Shown here: positions 48,550 to 60,200 of the stretch, one piece after another
How positions within the stretch are numbered: the first letter of the stretch is position 1
Layout: every line of letters begins with the position of its first letter
DNA from: Kappaphycus alvarezii
Lineage: Eukaryota; Rhodophyta; Florideophyceae; Gigartinales; Solieriaceae
Assembly (NCBI GenBank): GCA_002205965.3
Contig: NADL03000602.1
Span: 1,178,001-1,242,000 of the forward strand
Direction: 5' to 3'
Length of the DNA stretch: 64,000 nt
The notes under the pieces: model-generated
What the model was told of the DNA's origin: nothing
What the model saw: only the letters and a program-made list of their open reading frames with translations
Database searches by the model: none
Position numbers and translations under genes: made by a program

Positions 48550-50127
48550 CTATCCCCGGTCACGTTGCTCGAAAACCTGAAAAGTCATGACCCCCGCGCT
48601 GCCCATCTCCGACACGCGCGCGTCTAGACGTGCGCGCGTCCCAATTACTGTCGTCTCCTTTGCCGAACGCCGACGCATGAGTGCCGAGTACATTGAGAAT
48701 GCGTCTGATCTCCACTCGGGAGCAGCAGCAGTAGGGCGCTCGTTGGCCTTTCGATTTAAACAAGCCCTGATGAATCTCTTCGTATCCTCAGATACGCGTT
48801 CCCAGTCCGCACCATCAAATGACAGAGTTGTATTTTGTATTTGATGGAGTACTTCCTTCTCTGTTTTCCGGTGTAAGGATTCCTGTGAGCGATCATCGAA
48901 TACAGACACTATCCCGGCACTCCATATGTCGCAATACTCCGGGACGTATGCCGCCTCGGTAACAATTTCCGGCGCGGCGTACCGGATGGTTCCACAGGTC
49001 TCTGAACTCATGCGGTCCTTCTCAGGTGCGTTGGGATTGCGAGCGCATGCTAAGCCAAAGTCAATCAGCTTCACCACTCCCAAACGTCCCTCGGAGAGAT
49101 TTGGCTTTTCCGTGAACATCAAATTCTCCGGTTTGATGTCCCTGTGCGCGCACCCTATGGCGTGCATATGTCAAGAGGCATCGAACACTGTTCTATTATA
49201 AACAGTGCATGTCTCTCCGAAATGCCTCTTCTTTCACGCCTGAGAATTCCGTAAAGATCAGATCCTCTCAACATTTCCAATGCAAAGTAAATGCCCGACG
49301 AATCCTCAAACACATACGACCGACAATGTGCGGGTGGCCCTGGACAGTCCTGTGAATTGCAATTTCCCTCGCCAGGTAGTGCTGGGCACGGCGGCCGAGA
49401 CCCTTCTTTGAGACAGCCTTTAACGCCACCTCCTTGACAGGAATGACCTGTTCAGCCAGACTGCCGGGAATAGGCTCTGCCTTGATGACTGTGGCGGTGC
49501 CCCAGATCCCAGCACCTTGTTGAGATGAAAGTCCGCGAGGGACAGAGGTTTCTTCACTTGCGGTGCTGACGAGACTGCTGGGATCCTGGTGGATATCGTG
49601 TTCCGGGTGGGCTCTCTTTGCTCGTTGACTGGTAAAGTAGGTATTCGACTCTGAGTAGCGGCGACGGTGAACCCGAGCCATGAGGTCTGTTTGATGTGGA
49701 GCGGGCAGGTGATCAGTGATGTTGCCTTTGCTTCCAGCTCCTGTAGGGAGGAGGTAGAGCTGAGGCGGATGGAGAAGACCCCGAAGTCGTTTCTGGGCTA
49801 GAGCTCTGTCGTGAGGGTGGCCTCTGCGGGCAATGCGATCACCCAGTGTCGGTAGGGCTGCAGAGATCGGTCTGGACGTCGAGGGTCTTGCAAAAGTGGC
49901 GGCAGCGGTTTGCCTGTCAACTCGACGATCCTCGAGATGCTTGGCGGACACGGATGTAGAGGACAGGATGGGCGGGTCGGTGGTGGCGGCGGAGTGTGTG
50001 TTTGGGCCAGTGGGAGAGCACGGGGGAGGGGCTGGGGGTTGAGCTGGGTAGGAGTTAACGGCTTTGCAGGGCGAAGTTGGAGACACATGTCGTTGGATTC
50101 GGAGTGGAGATGTTGAGATGGTGGCAT
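48550..50127 (-). CDS. Ser/Thr protein kinase, CAMK-like
   Basis: Protein kinase with a proline/serine-rich N-terminal region of about 190 residues. Subdomains in order: glycine loop GAGIWGTA (about 49,505), ATP-binding Lys in EVALKAVSKK (about 49,425), helix-C Glu in AREIAIHR and HPHIV (about 49,330). The catalytic loop is HRDIKPENLMF (about 49,125-49,155), the Mg-binding loop IDFGLA (about 49,050), then CGTIRYAAPEIV (about 48,960-48,995), CDIWSAGIV (about 48,920) and KTEKEVLHQIQNT with WERV (about 48,800-48,860). All catalytic residues are intact. The kinase core is followed by about 65 residues with no calcium-binding EF hand visible. The order resembles CDPK/CHK-type kinases. Frame slips occur near 50,080 and 49,310 and around 49,180. 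A compensating pair lies at about 48,905 and 48,868, and the shifted frame between them reads LYSMIAHRNPYTG, as expected for subdomain X. Start ATG at 50,125-50,127 is provisional. Confidence 0.85.
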
Positions 50128-50990
50128 GATTATAGGATCTGTGAGGGAGACGCGTAGTGGATAGTTGTGTTGGGAGATGGCGGAACGGGGTTGGTTGGAG
50201 TCGAGGTGAATATGACCCGTGGAGCGCGGGGTCGAAAAGATAGAGGGAGGACCCTCCCGACTATTCAGTTGCGGGAGGCAGAATGGGACATCTTGAGACT
50301 CCAGCCTGGCTGGATTTGGGAGACGAGGTGAGGAGGAATTCTGGAAGGAAGGAATCAGAGTGGATTAATTTGCACAGAGTGAAAGGGGCAGGAAAGGGTG
50401 ACAAAGAAGTGATAGGGGTGTCGAGGTATGGGACGGGTTTGACGAAAGGTGGGGAGTGAAAGCGGGGATATTGTTGTTGAGAGGAGGGTAGGCTGGGGAC
50501 ATAGGATGTGAGAGACAGTTTGGCGTCGAGGTGTGCACGAACGAGGGCAGTAGTTATGGAGAGCTGTGAGACAAATTTTGGCAATAGCCACGAAGAGGTT
50601 GGGAGAGGGAGATGTAGATGAGTGAAATGTGCGTGTGCAATAGTGGAATGCCAGATGGGAATCGACGGATGGAAGAAGATAAGGACACCTGACGGTGGGG
50701 ATGGAGACAAGGGGGCCAGAAGAGGGGAGTCCCGGGCGCGGGAGTCATATGAAAAGCACAAACACTGGTGCAGATAGCGTGAATCTTCCAGCCCACGGCA
50801 AAAGTTTGATGATAGGCGAAAGGGCGATAAAAAAGTTTGTTTGCCGTCGATAACTGTGCTGTACTGTGCACTCAACCTTTTCATTATTTATTTCCATTAA
50901 AAAAATACAGAAACCACAATAAAAAAACCATATGACTCGGGAAATGGGCGCCGATACAAAAAATGTGCACGAAAAATTAAAAAATAGCAT
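50128..50990 (-). other. Pyrimidine-rich leader upstream of the kinase
   Basis: The kinase-coding strand is strongly C+T-rich here. A 207-codon open frame (50,261-50,884) lies in the same frame as most of the kinase N-terminal part, separated by one TAG at 50,261-50,263. It is rich in Ser, Pro, Leu and His with no domain, so it is probably an artefact of the skewed composition of a 5' leader or promoter, though a longer N-terminus cannot be excluded. Beyond 50,880 the DNA turns AT-rich, with CATTATTTATTTCC-like words. Confidence 0.4.
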
Positions 50991-51438
50991 TCAACTTTGA
51001 CAAGGAGTACAATATCCAGCTATTTCCAAATATAAATGCAAAAATAAAAATGTCAATTAGAAAATAAAGGAAAAAATGTTAAATCAATGCGATGCAAATC
51101 AGACATGTCAACAGGATGCCCGGAAATATTACGGAGGACACCTCAGCGCTTCACAGTAGTGCACTTGTGGCTTGTTGGGAAGCGTGACAAAAAGGAAACC
51201 CAACCAGTTATGGTAGAAAAAAAGAACATAAAAATTAGAAAAAGAAGAAGAAAGGCGAGGCTAGCGTGACGATTAGAAAATTAAAATAAGGTCCAGTTGG
51301 GGAACTGAACGGATTGGGCCAAGCGAATGGAATGGGTCGAAGCCCATTGGGGGCCTCAAGTTTGCGTTGCAGGTAACAGTTCCCGTTGGACTTTGGCCTG
51401 GTACAGTAGGGTATGATACACTAGTGTAGTATACTTTA

Positions 51439-51500
51439 CTGTACTGTACATACAGTACAGAACACTAACTGCACAGTACAGTACTGTATGTACTGTTGTG
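51439..51500. repeat. TACTGTAC palindromes
   Basis: CTGTACTGTA and TACAGTACAG (51,439-51,460) form an inverted repeat around a 2-base spacer. A second set, GCACAGTACAGTACTGTATG followed by TACTGTTGTGC, ends near 51,500. TACACTAGTGTA (about 51,417-51,428) just upstream is also palindromic. No gene is recognised immediately beside them. Confidence 0.8.
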
Positions 51501-54500
51501 CACAACAATTGAAGGTGAACCAATTTCAACGTGGACACGCGCCATTGATAAGCCACAGTGTATTGCATGATTTCCGCCTCCACATCACAGACACGTCACA
51601 GAGCACACTCCTTCTGATTGGAAATCCGGAGCTCGCTACTGTACTTTTCATCTCTCCGCCTCACAACAATGCCTTATCATATCCGACACTATGCATGTAT
51701 CTCGCTCTCTACGCCTCTTGATCGCCCAATCGCAACATTCCGCCGCACAGATTTTCCAGATTTTGGCCCATTCAACTTGCTGCAAAAAAAATTGATTCAA
51801 TTCTTCTTGTTTTTCCAAAAAAATATTCGCTTGTTTGGAAAAAAATTGACATTGACTGAACCCTCGCTTTTGGCGGGAAAAATCGTGACGCGTTTGTGCT
51901 CGACAATCATGTGAAAATCCCCACACCAAAGCCTTTTGAACTTTTGGTACTATACAGTATTGTGCGTCACTCCTCCGTGCCCTTGCGCAAAGCACTCACC
52001 TGCCGTCAATCGCCGTGAGACGAGCAGTGGACACCTGCAACCATCCCCAACACTTGTCGTAGCTTCACCCAGTGCCTTGAGCTACAGGTGCACGAATTGC
52101 TGTATGTCCCTTGGTCGGAAAGCGCGTGTCTTATGCTAAACCACCACACCCCCAAGCCCCGTCCACACTTTCCCTTCCGCTCAACGCTCCCTCTACATAC
52201 CTCCAGGTGGAAAACGCTTCACACCAACATTCATGCAAAGCACCGCCCTCTCACCTTTCTGCGCGACGTGAAACGTTCTTCCACACGCGTTACCGCTCAA
52301 CGCCCGCAATTGCTTTCGAGAACAAATTGTAGCAATGTACACTGCACTGCGTTACTCAAGCTGTGCACTACACACCCATTGTTGCAGCTTTCACAAAAGG
52401 TATTCCAAAAGCTTGCCAACGCCGAAACGCTTCCTGACACGTCATTTGCCAAAGTGTCAAGGTATGAGACACTGTTTCACCGGCAACGGCAACGACGCTG
52501 TGCCTACACACGCCGCATCTTGGTTCAATTGCTCAACCAGGCTTGAAATACCGGTATGCAGTCGGTGACGACTTTACTCTTTTTTTTTAGTCCACCCCAC
52601 CAACATGTGATCCCTTTGCCACACCGGCCCTACAGTGAGGATTACATGCACACCGGTACAAATAGAACGGTAGCCTTTTTTTCATTCACAAGCAGCTCAC
52701 CTCTCACCTCTTTAGGCGCCTGTGGTAGGGTACCCTGTGAATGTGAATGACAATTTGAGCTCGTTGCTGAATACACCGCTCTTTGCTCCCATGCATCACA
52801 TGGCCGCAACAGTCGGACAAGAGCTTTTTCTTGTGGCTGCCGATACACCTCGTCAACGTGCTAGCGCAAATGCCTCTGGTTCACTGTTTTCCTCGGGACT
52901 GCACCGGCGCCGTATTGTGGTGTACGGAACAGCACAATTTTGGATAGTGCAGTCGTTATGGCTCTCGTGCGAATTATGGGATATTTGAAACATGTATAAA
53001 AGTACAGTATTGAAACATCAATAAAGCACGCATGTGCACAAAGCCTTTTCAATATTCAATGTCATTTTTTCCGGAAATAATTTCGCCGTTTTGTTGTATT
53101 CGGCAACCAACCAGTAGCAATTTAGTAAGGAACGAGGCCATTAAACGAGAATTTGTTTGGATGGTTTATTTCACTCGTTAAAATAGGTGCCCGACGCAAA
53201 GTCACACGAATTGCGTCGAGGATTTAACACAAATTCTGCAGATTAGGCAGATGGTGTACGACGAATGAAGAAATTAGAGTTGGCCACCTTGATCCTACGA
53301 CCTTATTGTCACATTTCCTTTGCTTGACAATCTGCTGCGCAAATAATTCATTTCATAAGACCTCAAAAAGGAGAGAAATGTCAAAACCCAATACAAATCG
53401 CAGCATTTACCGTATGTCCAATACCATATTGCCAGGGCTCGTACGCACTGTACAGTACTACAAAACGATAAAGCGGTGAAAATTCAAAGTCTAAACGAGT
53501 CAAATTATCCAAAGTGCTAGCATACATGACCCAAAATGCCTTGAACCAAGACTCGCAACAGCTCTATTGCCAATATCATATGATTTTTGCTCATCTCCAG
53601 CTAGAGTAGGCAACACAATAGATGTTTGTGGCGTCAAACCTTGTCTACTTTACATTACTTTGTTTATGCGCAAACATCAGCCGCCCAATTAATATTTATC
53701 GGAGCAGCTCCACAACCAAATGTAATGTATCCTAAACAGCATTCTCGATTCAAACGCCAAGTCGACAAGACAGACGAAAATGGTATCATGTTGAATGACC
53801 TGTCGGCAAATGTGTTCCACAGCATTCCACACCACCCACCAACCTAGATTGGTTGCAATAAATCATGACTGCCACTACAGAAAACACTGTCCTGTAGGGT
53901 ACAAAGTAGTGTACAGTTTAGATTATTATCCTTACTGACTCGAGAGGCCCTTTACACTCGTTTAAACTCGAGAAGGAAAAAAAATCCCAACGCGAGTACC
54001 ATGCGTCCAATGATGTGGCGTCCCATGTATCCTAGCACACTGATACCGTACCACCTGACTCTTCTGTCCCTCGGTCTTTGTCACTACAGTATAATAATTC
54101 TCCCTACTGAACCTTACAGTGAAGGTTACTTGAATTCCATCGCTGCCATTCGATTAACAATTTGGACACTGTACATGTACACTAGGTACAGTACAGTATC
54201 GTACAGTACTCTTTGTCCGTAACTCGGTATTCACGCCGCCTTCTCTTCTACCGTAGGACGAGTTACTGTATACGGTAATAGGGCGCATGGTATCCGCATT
54301 GAAACACATCGCCCGATTGGTGTCCCAGCTAGCTTTTATTTCTACTGTATTCATCCGATGAAAGCCAACCGCGCAAGGGCACATAAACTTGTGGCCATTC
54401 ATTCACTTTTGGCTCGAAATGTGATTTTCGCTCCAGCAGTTGACCCGAACAATCCAATCCAAGTGGGAAAATGCTGTTGGTTTTTTCATTGTTGGAGGAG

Positions 54501-55015
54501 AATATCGTTGTTCCGTAGCGACTTTTCCCTCCACAGCTCGACTGAAATTGAGCCTGCGTTTGGAAGATTGAGTTTGAGAGCTCGATTACTCTACCTGTGT
54601 GACCGACCTAATTTGGCCACTTTTGCTTGCCTCTTCACACGTCGATAGATTTTTATAGTGCGACAACCTACATTTGTATATTGCGGGCTATACCAATTCG
54701 TATGGATCCCAGCGGATTCCACCACGCAAGAGGGAACGTTCCACCCCTCCGCTTGCCAATGAATTGCCGGTCCTCGTAAAGCCTTGCAATACTGTACTGT
54801 AGTTCATCATACTGCATTTATCTTTGGTGCGTTAAAACTGTAGACAAGAATACAAACAGCACCCTCGGAACAAGTCATGTGGTCTACAACACTCCCCTCG
54901 ACAACAAGGCTCCAGCATCCATCAGAACACGTCATTGCCATGATATGTCCCCTTCCTAACCACCACAAAAGTCGCTCGAGATATTCTCCAGATACGGGTA
55001 CATGTCTGACCCTCT

Positions 55016-55043
55016 GTCCGTTCGTCCGTCCGTCCGTCCGTCC
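55016..55043. repeat. CGTC tetranucleotide microsatellite
   Basis: Six or so CGTC/GTCC units with one variant (TTCG) lie in tandem here. This explains the RTDGRTNG-like translation on the minus strand and is a reason to distrust that frame. Confidence 0.9.
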
Positions 55044-55513
55044 CCTTGTACCATCTTTTTCAAATGTTGCGAGAATTACAGCATTTACAGTTTGTTTTTT
55101 GGATTTTTTTTGGTTGTTGATTCTCACAACATTTTGCATAGCATTCCTTCTCTCGAGTCCACAAGCCGTACTGTACTGTACATGACACCATCCTATTGGC
55201 CACACCGCAGTTATCGACAAGCCAAAAGACGAAACGGCTCCGATCTGTCACTCGAGATTCTGTGCATTGCATATGCACCTTACTTTTCAATTTGTGTTCC
55301 CCCTGCTATTTGGCCACGTGTTTCACAGCCAATGTCACAAATTCAAATTTGCATTCCGTTGATTGGTCAGTATCATCTATTTCTCCTTGCCACACAGTCC
55401 CAATTTGATCGCAAAGTCAAAAAAAAGCATATGCATCTTTTGCACTTTATTTTGCTTCTCTCGATCCCCCGTCACACTCTGTTGAAACAGTTTCTCAACT
55501 CCGAACGCCCAAT

Positions 55514-55936
55514 CTACACTACATCATCAACTATAGTATCCGACTCCCGATCGCTTTGGATACCGACATAACATAGACGCTCCCTCAGCTCTTCTATGCC
55601 GCGGGCCGGCGTCATAGAAATTTTTGGACTCACGGCAAACGGATGACTACATACATTCTTGCAGTAACAAACCTTGTTGAAAACGCGCCATTGCACAGTT
55701 GATATTTTCCAACCAGTCATCTCTCCTTTCAACCTGTTTGCACTACTTGCGAACAGAAACGTAACAGCCCTCATCTCTTGCCACAAAGATATTTTCACCC
55801 CTTGCACATGCAAAGCCTTGTAAATCAACAGCCACACCCACCCCACTGCCAAGGCACCAGTTTCCAATATCAGGTTACACTCAACTCCATTACTTGAACG
55901 CAACAATTCAATCTCTTCTATCTCCCGCCAACCCAT
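55514..55936 (-). CDS. Unassigned open frame, 140 codons
   Basis: An uninterrupted frame starts MGWREIEEIELLRSSNG and ends DRESDTIVDDVV. It has one moderately hydrophobic stretch (ALAVGWVWLLIYKALHV, about residues 28-45), then a Cys cluster KVCYCKNVC (about residue 90) and an acidic end. No domain is recognised. A 68-codon frame (55,918-56,124) on the same strand just upstream begins with a signal-like MLLCLFIADLYIFV and overlaps it by 19 bp in another frame. With the single-base slips seen in neighbouring genes, the two could be one protein. Real coding is only possible, not shown. Confidence 0.2.
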   Translation of the reverse strand: MGWREIEEIELLRSSNGVECNLILETGALAVGWVWLLIYKALHVQGVKISLWQEMRAVTFLFASSANRLKGEMTGWKISTVQWRVFNKVCYCKNVCSHPFAVSPKISMTPARGIEELRERLCYVGIQSDRESDTIVDDVV

Positions 55937-57240
55937 AGCACCGTTCCTTGCTCGTATCTTTCAAACATGTACGACACTTTACAACAAACAATGGTTGCAC
56001 GAAACACATCTCCACAACAACACACAAGACTCGCGCAGCAATCTGTGTGATTCTCATTTTCCGTCAACGACTTTGTAGCAGGCACAAAGATATACAAGTC
56101 GGCAATAAACAGACACAGCAGCACTGCGCCCTTGCGTTACCACGGCGACTGGCAGATAACGAGAGTTCCCCCCCACCTGACGTGTGTAGAGTGGTGGGAA
56201 TTGGGGGAGATAGGCGGTGGGAGAGTGGGGAATTCAAGGGGGAGGGAATGGTGGATACGGGGAATATGGGTTGTCATGATGATGGGTTTGTGGTGGGGTG
56301 GAGGATGCGATTCAAGCGAGAGGGAGGGCGAAAGGCGGGTGTGTGGCGTGTGTGTAGCAGTGATGGTGGAGGGATGGCACGGTGTGGTGGTGAATGAAAT
56401 TACTGTGTGTGAAGATGGCAAGTAGACTGTACAGTAGTGTACCAGTAGTGTACCTCATACTGTACACTAGTGTACAGTATGAGGTTTGGCAGTAGGGTGC
56501 ATTGTAGAGAGTGTACGAGTATTGTTTCTGAATCGCAGGGGGGCGGGACTTTTGTGAGCCTTGTCAAGGGTTGTAGATGGGAACAGGGGCAAAGAGCAGC
56601 GTGGTTGGACAAGGAAGGATGGGGTATCGAATGCGAGGTGTGCAGCAAAAGACGGTATGGAGTAAAAGTGTGTGGATTGGAAGAGAAGGTTGAGAGCGAG
56701 AAATGGTGGTCACTACGGTTCGAAGGTGAGGCTCAGGAGAGGATATTTTGTTTGATCCCTTTTTTTGGTGCAAAATTGGGCATTGTTGTGATGTACCGTA
56801 CGAATGAAACTTTGTAAAGGGATGTTATGAGTCCCTTGCGAGGGTATTGAAAGTGCAGTGTTGTACGGTTGTCGAATAAGTTGGCGTAGGACAAGGCTTT
56901 TTGGGCTTTTCCTATTGACTTGCATGTCAAGGTAGAGTAGTGTATTTGGTAAAAGTAGAGGCGCAAAACGTCAAACAAGCGGGGATAATGACCGCAGAAA
57001 GTGTTGATCGGGCAACTTTTTCGACCGGCTGCCTCTGCGCTGTCATTCAAGAGAAAGGTCCAAAGTTGTAAGCTGTCCTTCTTCCAGGTGCTGGAAACTA
57101 AATGATACTCCAATTGCGACACTCGTTTTGAACCTTTTTCCAAAAACGGCTCGATTACAGAAAGATGGCGTAAATTTACTGTATGTTTCAACAAATTTGG
57201 CAAGCGGCTGTGTTTGATTAATCTGTTGGTGCTTGGTCAC
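55937..57240. other. Unassigned DNA with a 32-bp palindrome
   Basis: No gene can be supported. A 156-codon frame (56,733-57,203, minus) has an ordinary amino-acid mix but no recognisable domain. The plus strand at 56,160-56,400 is strongly G-rich (complement C+A-rich), like the skewed tracts upstream of the kinase. A perfect palindrome of TACTGTAC type lies at 56,453-56,484. Confidence 0.4.
56453..56484. repeat. Perfect 32-bp palindrome
   Basis: The left half is CCTCATACTGTACACT and the right half is its exact complement, with no spacer, centred on ACTAGT. Two copies of AGTAGTGTAC lie just upstream (56,434-56,452). It contains the TACTGTAC word that is spread over the intergenic DNA of the right part of the window. 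Confidence 0.95.
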
Positions 57241-60200
57241 GGGCGTGACTCAATAATTGAATAGGTCCGAAAGGGGCACATGATTGTATGGTATTTGTTT
57301 CCTTTGCTGTTGGTTGGTAGTTTAGTTGTTGCCGGCAAACTCAGCTAGACAACAACGCCAAAAAAAATGAATAAAAGTCTGTTTTTGCGCGAGAGGTACA
57401 GTAGAATTGGTGGTGAGTGTGGCTTGTTACTGACAATATGGGAGGAGAGGGGTCGCCTATGGATATCGTCCTCAAAATATTGTATTGTACATGACTTGGG
57501 TGTAGATGTCATAACGTTTGCTGGTGTTGACATATGACTGTCGTCATTGTGGGTGAATGCTTTACAGTAGAGTACAACCCAATGTTACTGTACTAATGAT
57601 GATATGATTGGACAAACGTGTACATGCAAAGATTGCCTCTGCTTCGCAATGTATCCCCATGACAAACTCCCAATCTCCAACCCATACACTACCTTACCTA
57701 CCTACCACCCATGCTCGTTCCACACAACCTCTCTCCCTCTCCATCACCAAGTCCCCGCCTGCACAATCCACCCCATTTACTTTTGTCTCCCACATCCCGC
57801 CATCCCCACCCTGCCAAACCTAAACTCCTCTTTTCCCAACTCACCGCTGTCAAACTCCCGCATCGCCCTGTCACCGATGCCGCCTGCATTCCGCCCCGAC
57901 TGACACCATCTCAACATCACCAACGTCCATAAAAACCTTGCGTGGAATTTGCCGCGGAAAACTCCAATCCGAAAAAGCATCCCATCCATTGGTCGACAAG
58001 AACACGTCGCCCCTACTGTACTGTACTGTTCTCCCGCTCCCATTCACCCTCTAGTGTCCTTTTTGCCTTGCATTGCTGCGTCTTGACTGTCAGCGCCAAC
58101 GCCCATACTCTACTAGACCCATTGTGGCTCTTTGGCCTGCAACCACCTTGCACCAACCGCACATGCCCATCTTTCTCACTTCCGATACACCACCCTATCC
58201 CCGTTCCCATTCCCACTTTGCTTTTCTTCTTTCCATGTCTCTTGCCCCACACCCTTTCGCCCCACGTCCACCACCCACCCACCTTGCAAATCCTCTACCC
58301 ATCCGTATCCAAACGTCTTCAACCGTCGCCTTATCCACCCTGCACTCGCTTCGTCCGTAACAGACCAATCCCCTACACCCGTCATTCACAGAACCCTGCC
58401 CGTGTCGCTGAAACTGTTGATCGCTTTCACGGCTTGCCTCGCTTGTCTCCGCGCAACGCCCTGCCTGACCACCACCACTGCCACTCCCCATTTTCTGGTT
58501 ATTCGCAAAACACACCAAAAATGGACAAAGCAACAGTTCTAGTTTGTTCAAGGTACTAGTCTTGTACTTTGAGAAATATCGCAAGGACATGAGGGATGCC
58601 GTTGGTGGAAAACACTCACGACACACTCGTTTAAAAAACGCAAGAATTCGTTCTAGCGTGGCGCACATGCACCTGAAACAAGAGTCGTTTGGATCTCCAA
58701 CTAGGCAACCTGCTGTACCCAAACAGCATCATGGCTCCTGCTGTACCCTTTTTCAATCTTCAAAGCCAGCTCGCTCTTCCATTCAATGATTCGGTTCCAT
58801 TGGCACCATTGCTAGCCCAGCAGTTGACGTGGCCTATTGGTTTGCAAACAGTCTATGGCAATTTCCTCCGGGCTACATAGCATTTGCAAGGGTAACAGAT
58901 ATCTGCGGCTGACCCACTCAAATCAGCTAGAGTCCTGAGAGGGGACAGTCCAGAGGGGAATATATCCTGCTACGGCAGAAACAGATACAGCTGTCGACAC
59001 TGGTGTTGCCGATAATCATGTGTCCGTGCACAGCGGCATAACAAGATTTAGATTGACATGTTGTCACTCTCTCATCAAAGGCCATATCTCAAGTCAACGG
59101 ATTTTGTTCTGTTGGATCAACTCTGCGCCAGCATGGAAGCTGCAAAGCTCTCTTCTGATTGGTATCACAACAGTTGTCCTCAAAACGAACAGGCATTCCT
59201 TGTGGACATCAAAGTGAGAAAATCGCGACCAAGTATAAGCCGTATAAACCTACCAATACTTTATCGATAGAAACGGGCGTTAACAGGCCATGATGCTCGA
59301 GAAAGGCGATTTCCTAATTTGAAAGTATGAAATAAATGCATTTAGTTCCACGAAAGTATGAAGCAGGAACAGGAATTTAGGATCTGGTTGGTCACCAGCT
59401 TATGACAGAATGATTCAGAACTGAATGCAAAATACTGTTCTGATAACGGGGGAAATGTCTATTGTGCACTAAATTATAGATCATTGTTAAAATGGCTTGG
59501 CTGCGCAAGGTGCAAGTTAATTCACTATTTACGTGTTTTCTTGCCCTCATTGGTGTTTGACAAGTACAGTGAATTGAGGACTGAGGATAAAGACAACGTT
59601 AATGCTGCAAAAGTTCGTCAACGAGTCCTAGGTCTTGGCACCGTGATAAGTACAGCATTGGTTGTATCGAATGCCAGCAACAGGGTACCCTTTCAAAAAA
59701 TACATGCCATGTGAATGAATGAGCTTTCCAATTCAAAATCTCATGCATCCCCGCTGTGGATCTTGAGGGCAAATGTCCTCCCCGTGCTAAAAAAAGCTCT
59801 ACTGAAGCCAAGCGCCAGTAAACCGTATTCCTCTTGACAACCTTTAGTATCTTGCGGAATGCCGTAATCGGGTGCATGCCGCATGAAAGTCAAGGTCAGG
59901 TTACTTTTACTAGAAGACTTCAACTTTCACCAGACAAGGGAAAGAGGTATTATTGCGGTTGCCTAGTCCAAACCCTTGCCATTGAAAACTTTTATAGAAA
60001 TACAGTTGCTAGAATGCCAATGAGGTTACAGAGCGTCACCCGATTGTCGACACTTGACCTCTCAGGAGTTTGCTATATATATCACCTGGCTTGCAGATTG
60101 GCATTTTTGATTGTGAGATCAACAAAAGAGTAGGGTTAAAGTCCTGAGGATTTGATGCAAACTGGAACAACCCTTACAAAGATTCATTTCTTGCTGTTCA

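Larger units (their letters stand above)
50991..55513. other. Stretch without a recognisable gene
   Basis: No product can be named. Pieces with some coding character lie on the plus strand at 52,722-52,988 and 54,239-54,648 (the latter about 136 open codons with RIETHRPIGVPASFYFYCIH), each following a pyrimidine-rich tract that ends in TTTAG or CCGTAG and could be a 3' splice site. I do not recognise either. Frames of 152 codons (52,088-52,546) and 137 codons (54,807-55,220, minus) look like chance. TACTGTAC words recur at 51,399-51,500, 53,448, 54,169-54,212, 54,791 and 55,167. Given the frame slips in the neighbouring genes, a real but unreadable gene is possible. Confidence 0.4.

Noticed and set aside
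50261-50884. 207-codon minus-strand frame as an independent gene
   Set aside because: Pyrimidine-rich, no domain, and in line with the kinase leader; more likely compositional.
51648-52546. Overlapping frames of 115 and 152 codons on opposite strands
   Set aside because: Neither shows a domain or plausible start context, and they overlap TACTGTAC-rich intergenic DNA.
54807-55220. 137-codon minus-strand frame
   Set aside because: Its middle is the translation of the CGTC microsatellite and the rest has no conserved feature.
57942-58559. 205-codon plus-strand frame rich in Pro, His and Ser
   Set aside because: The open length follows from C+T-rich composition; other frames on the same strand are open as well.
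59484-59714. Open frame ending GTVISTALVVSNASNRVPF, faintly like the Alba domain
   Set aside because: Only one short block agrees and the rest of the domain is absent, so I did not name it.
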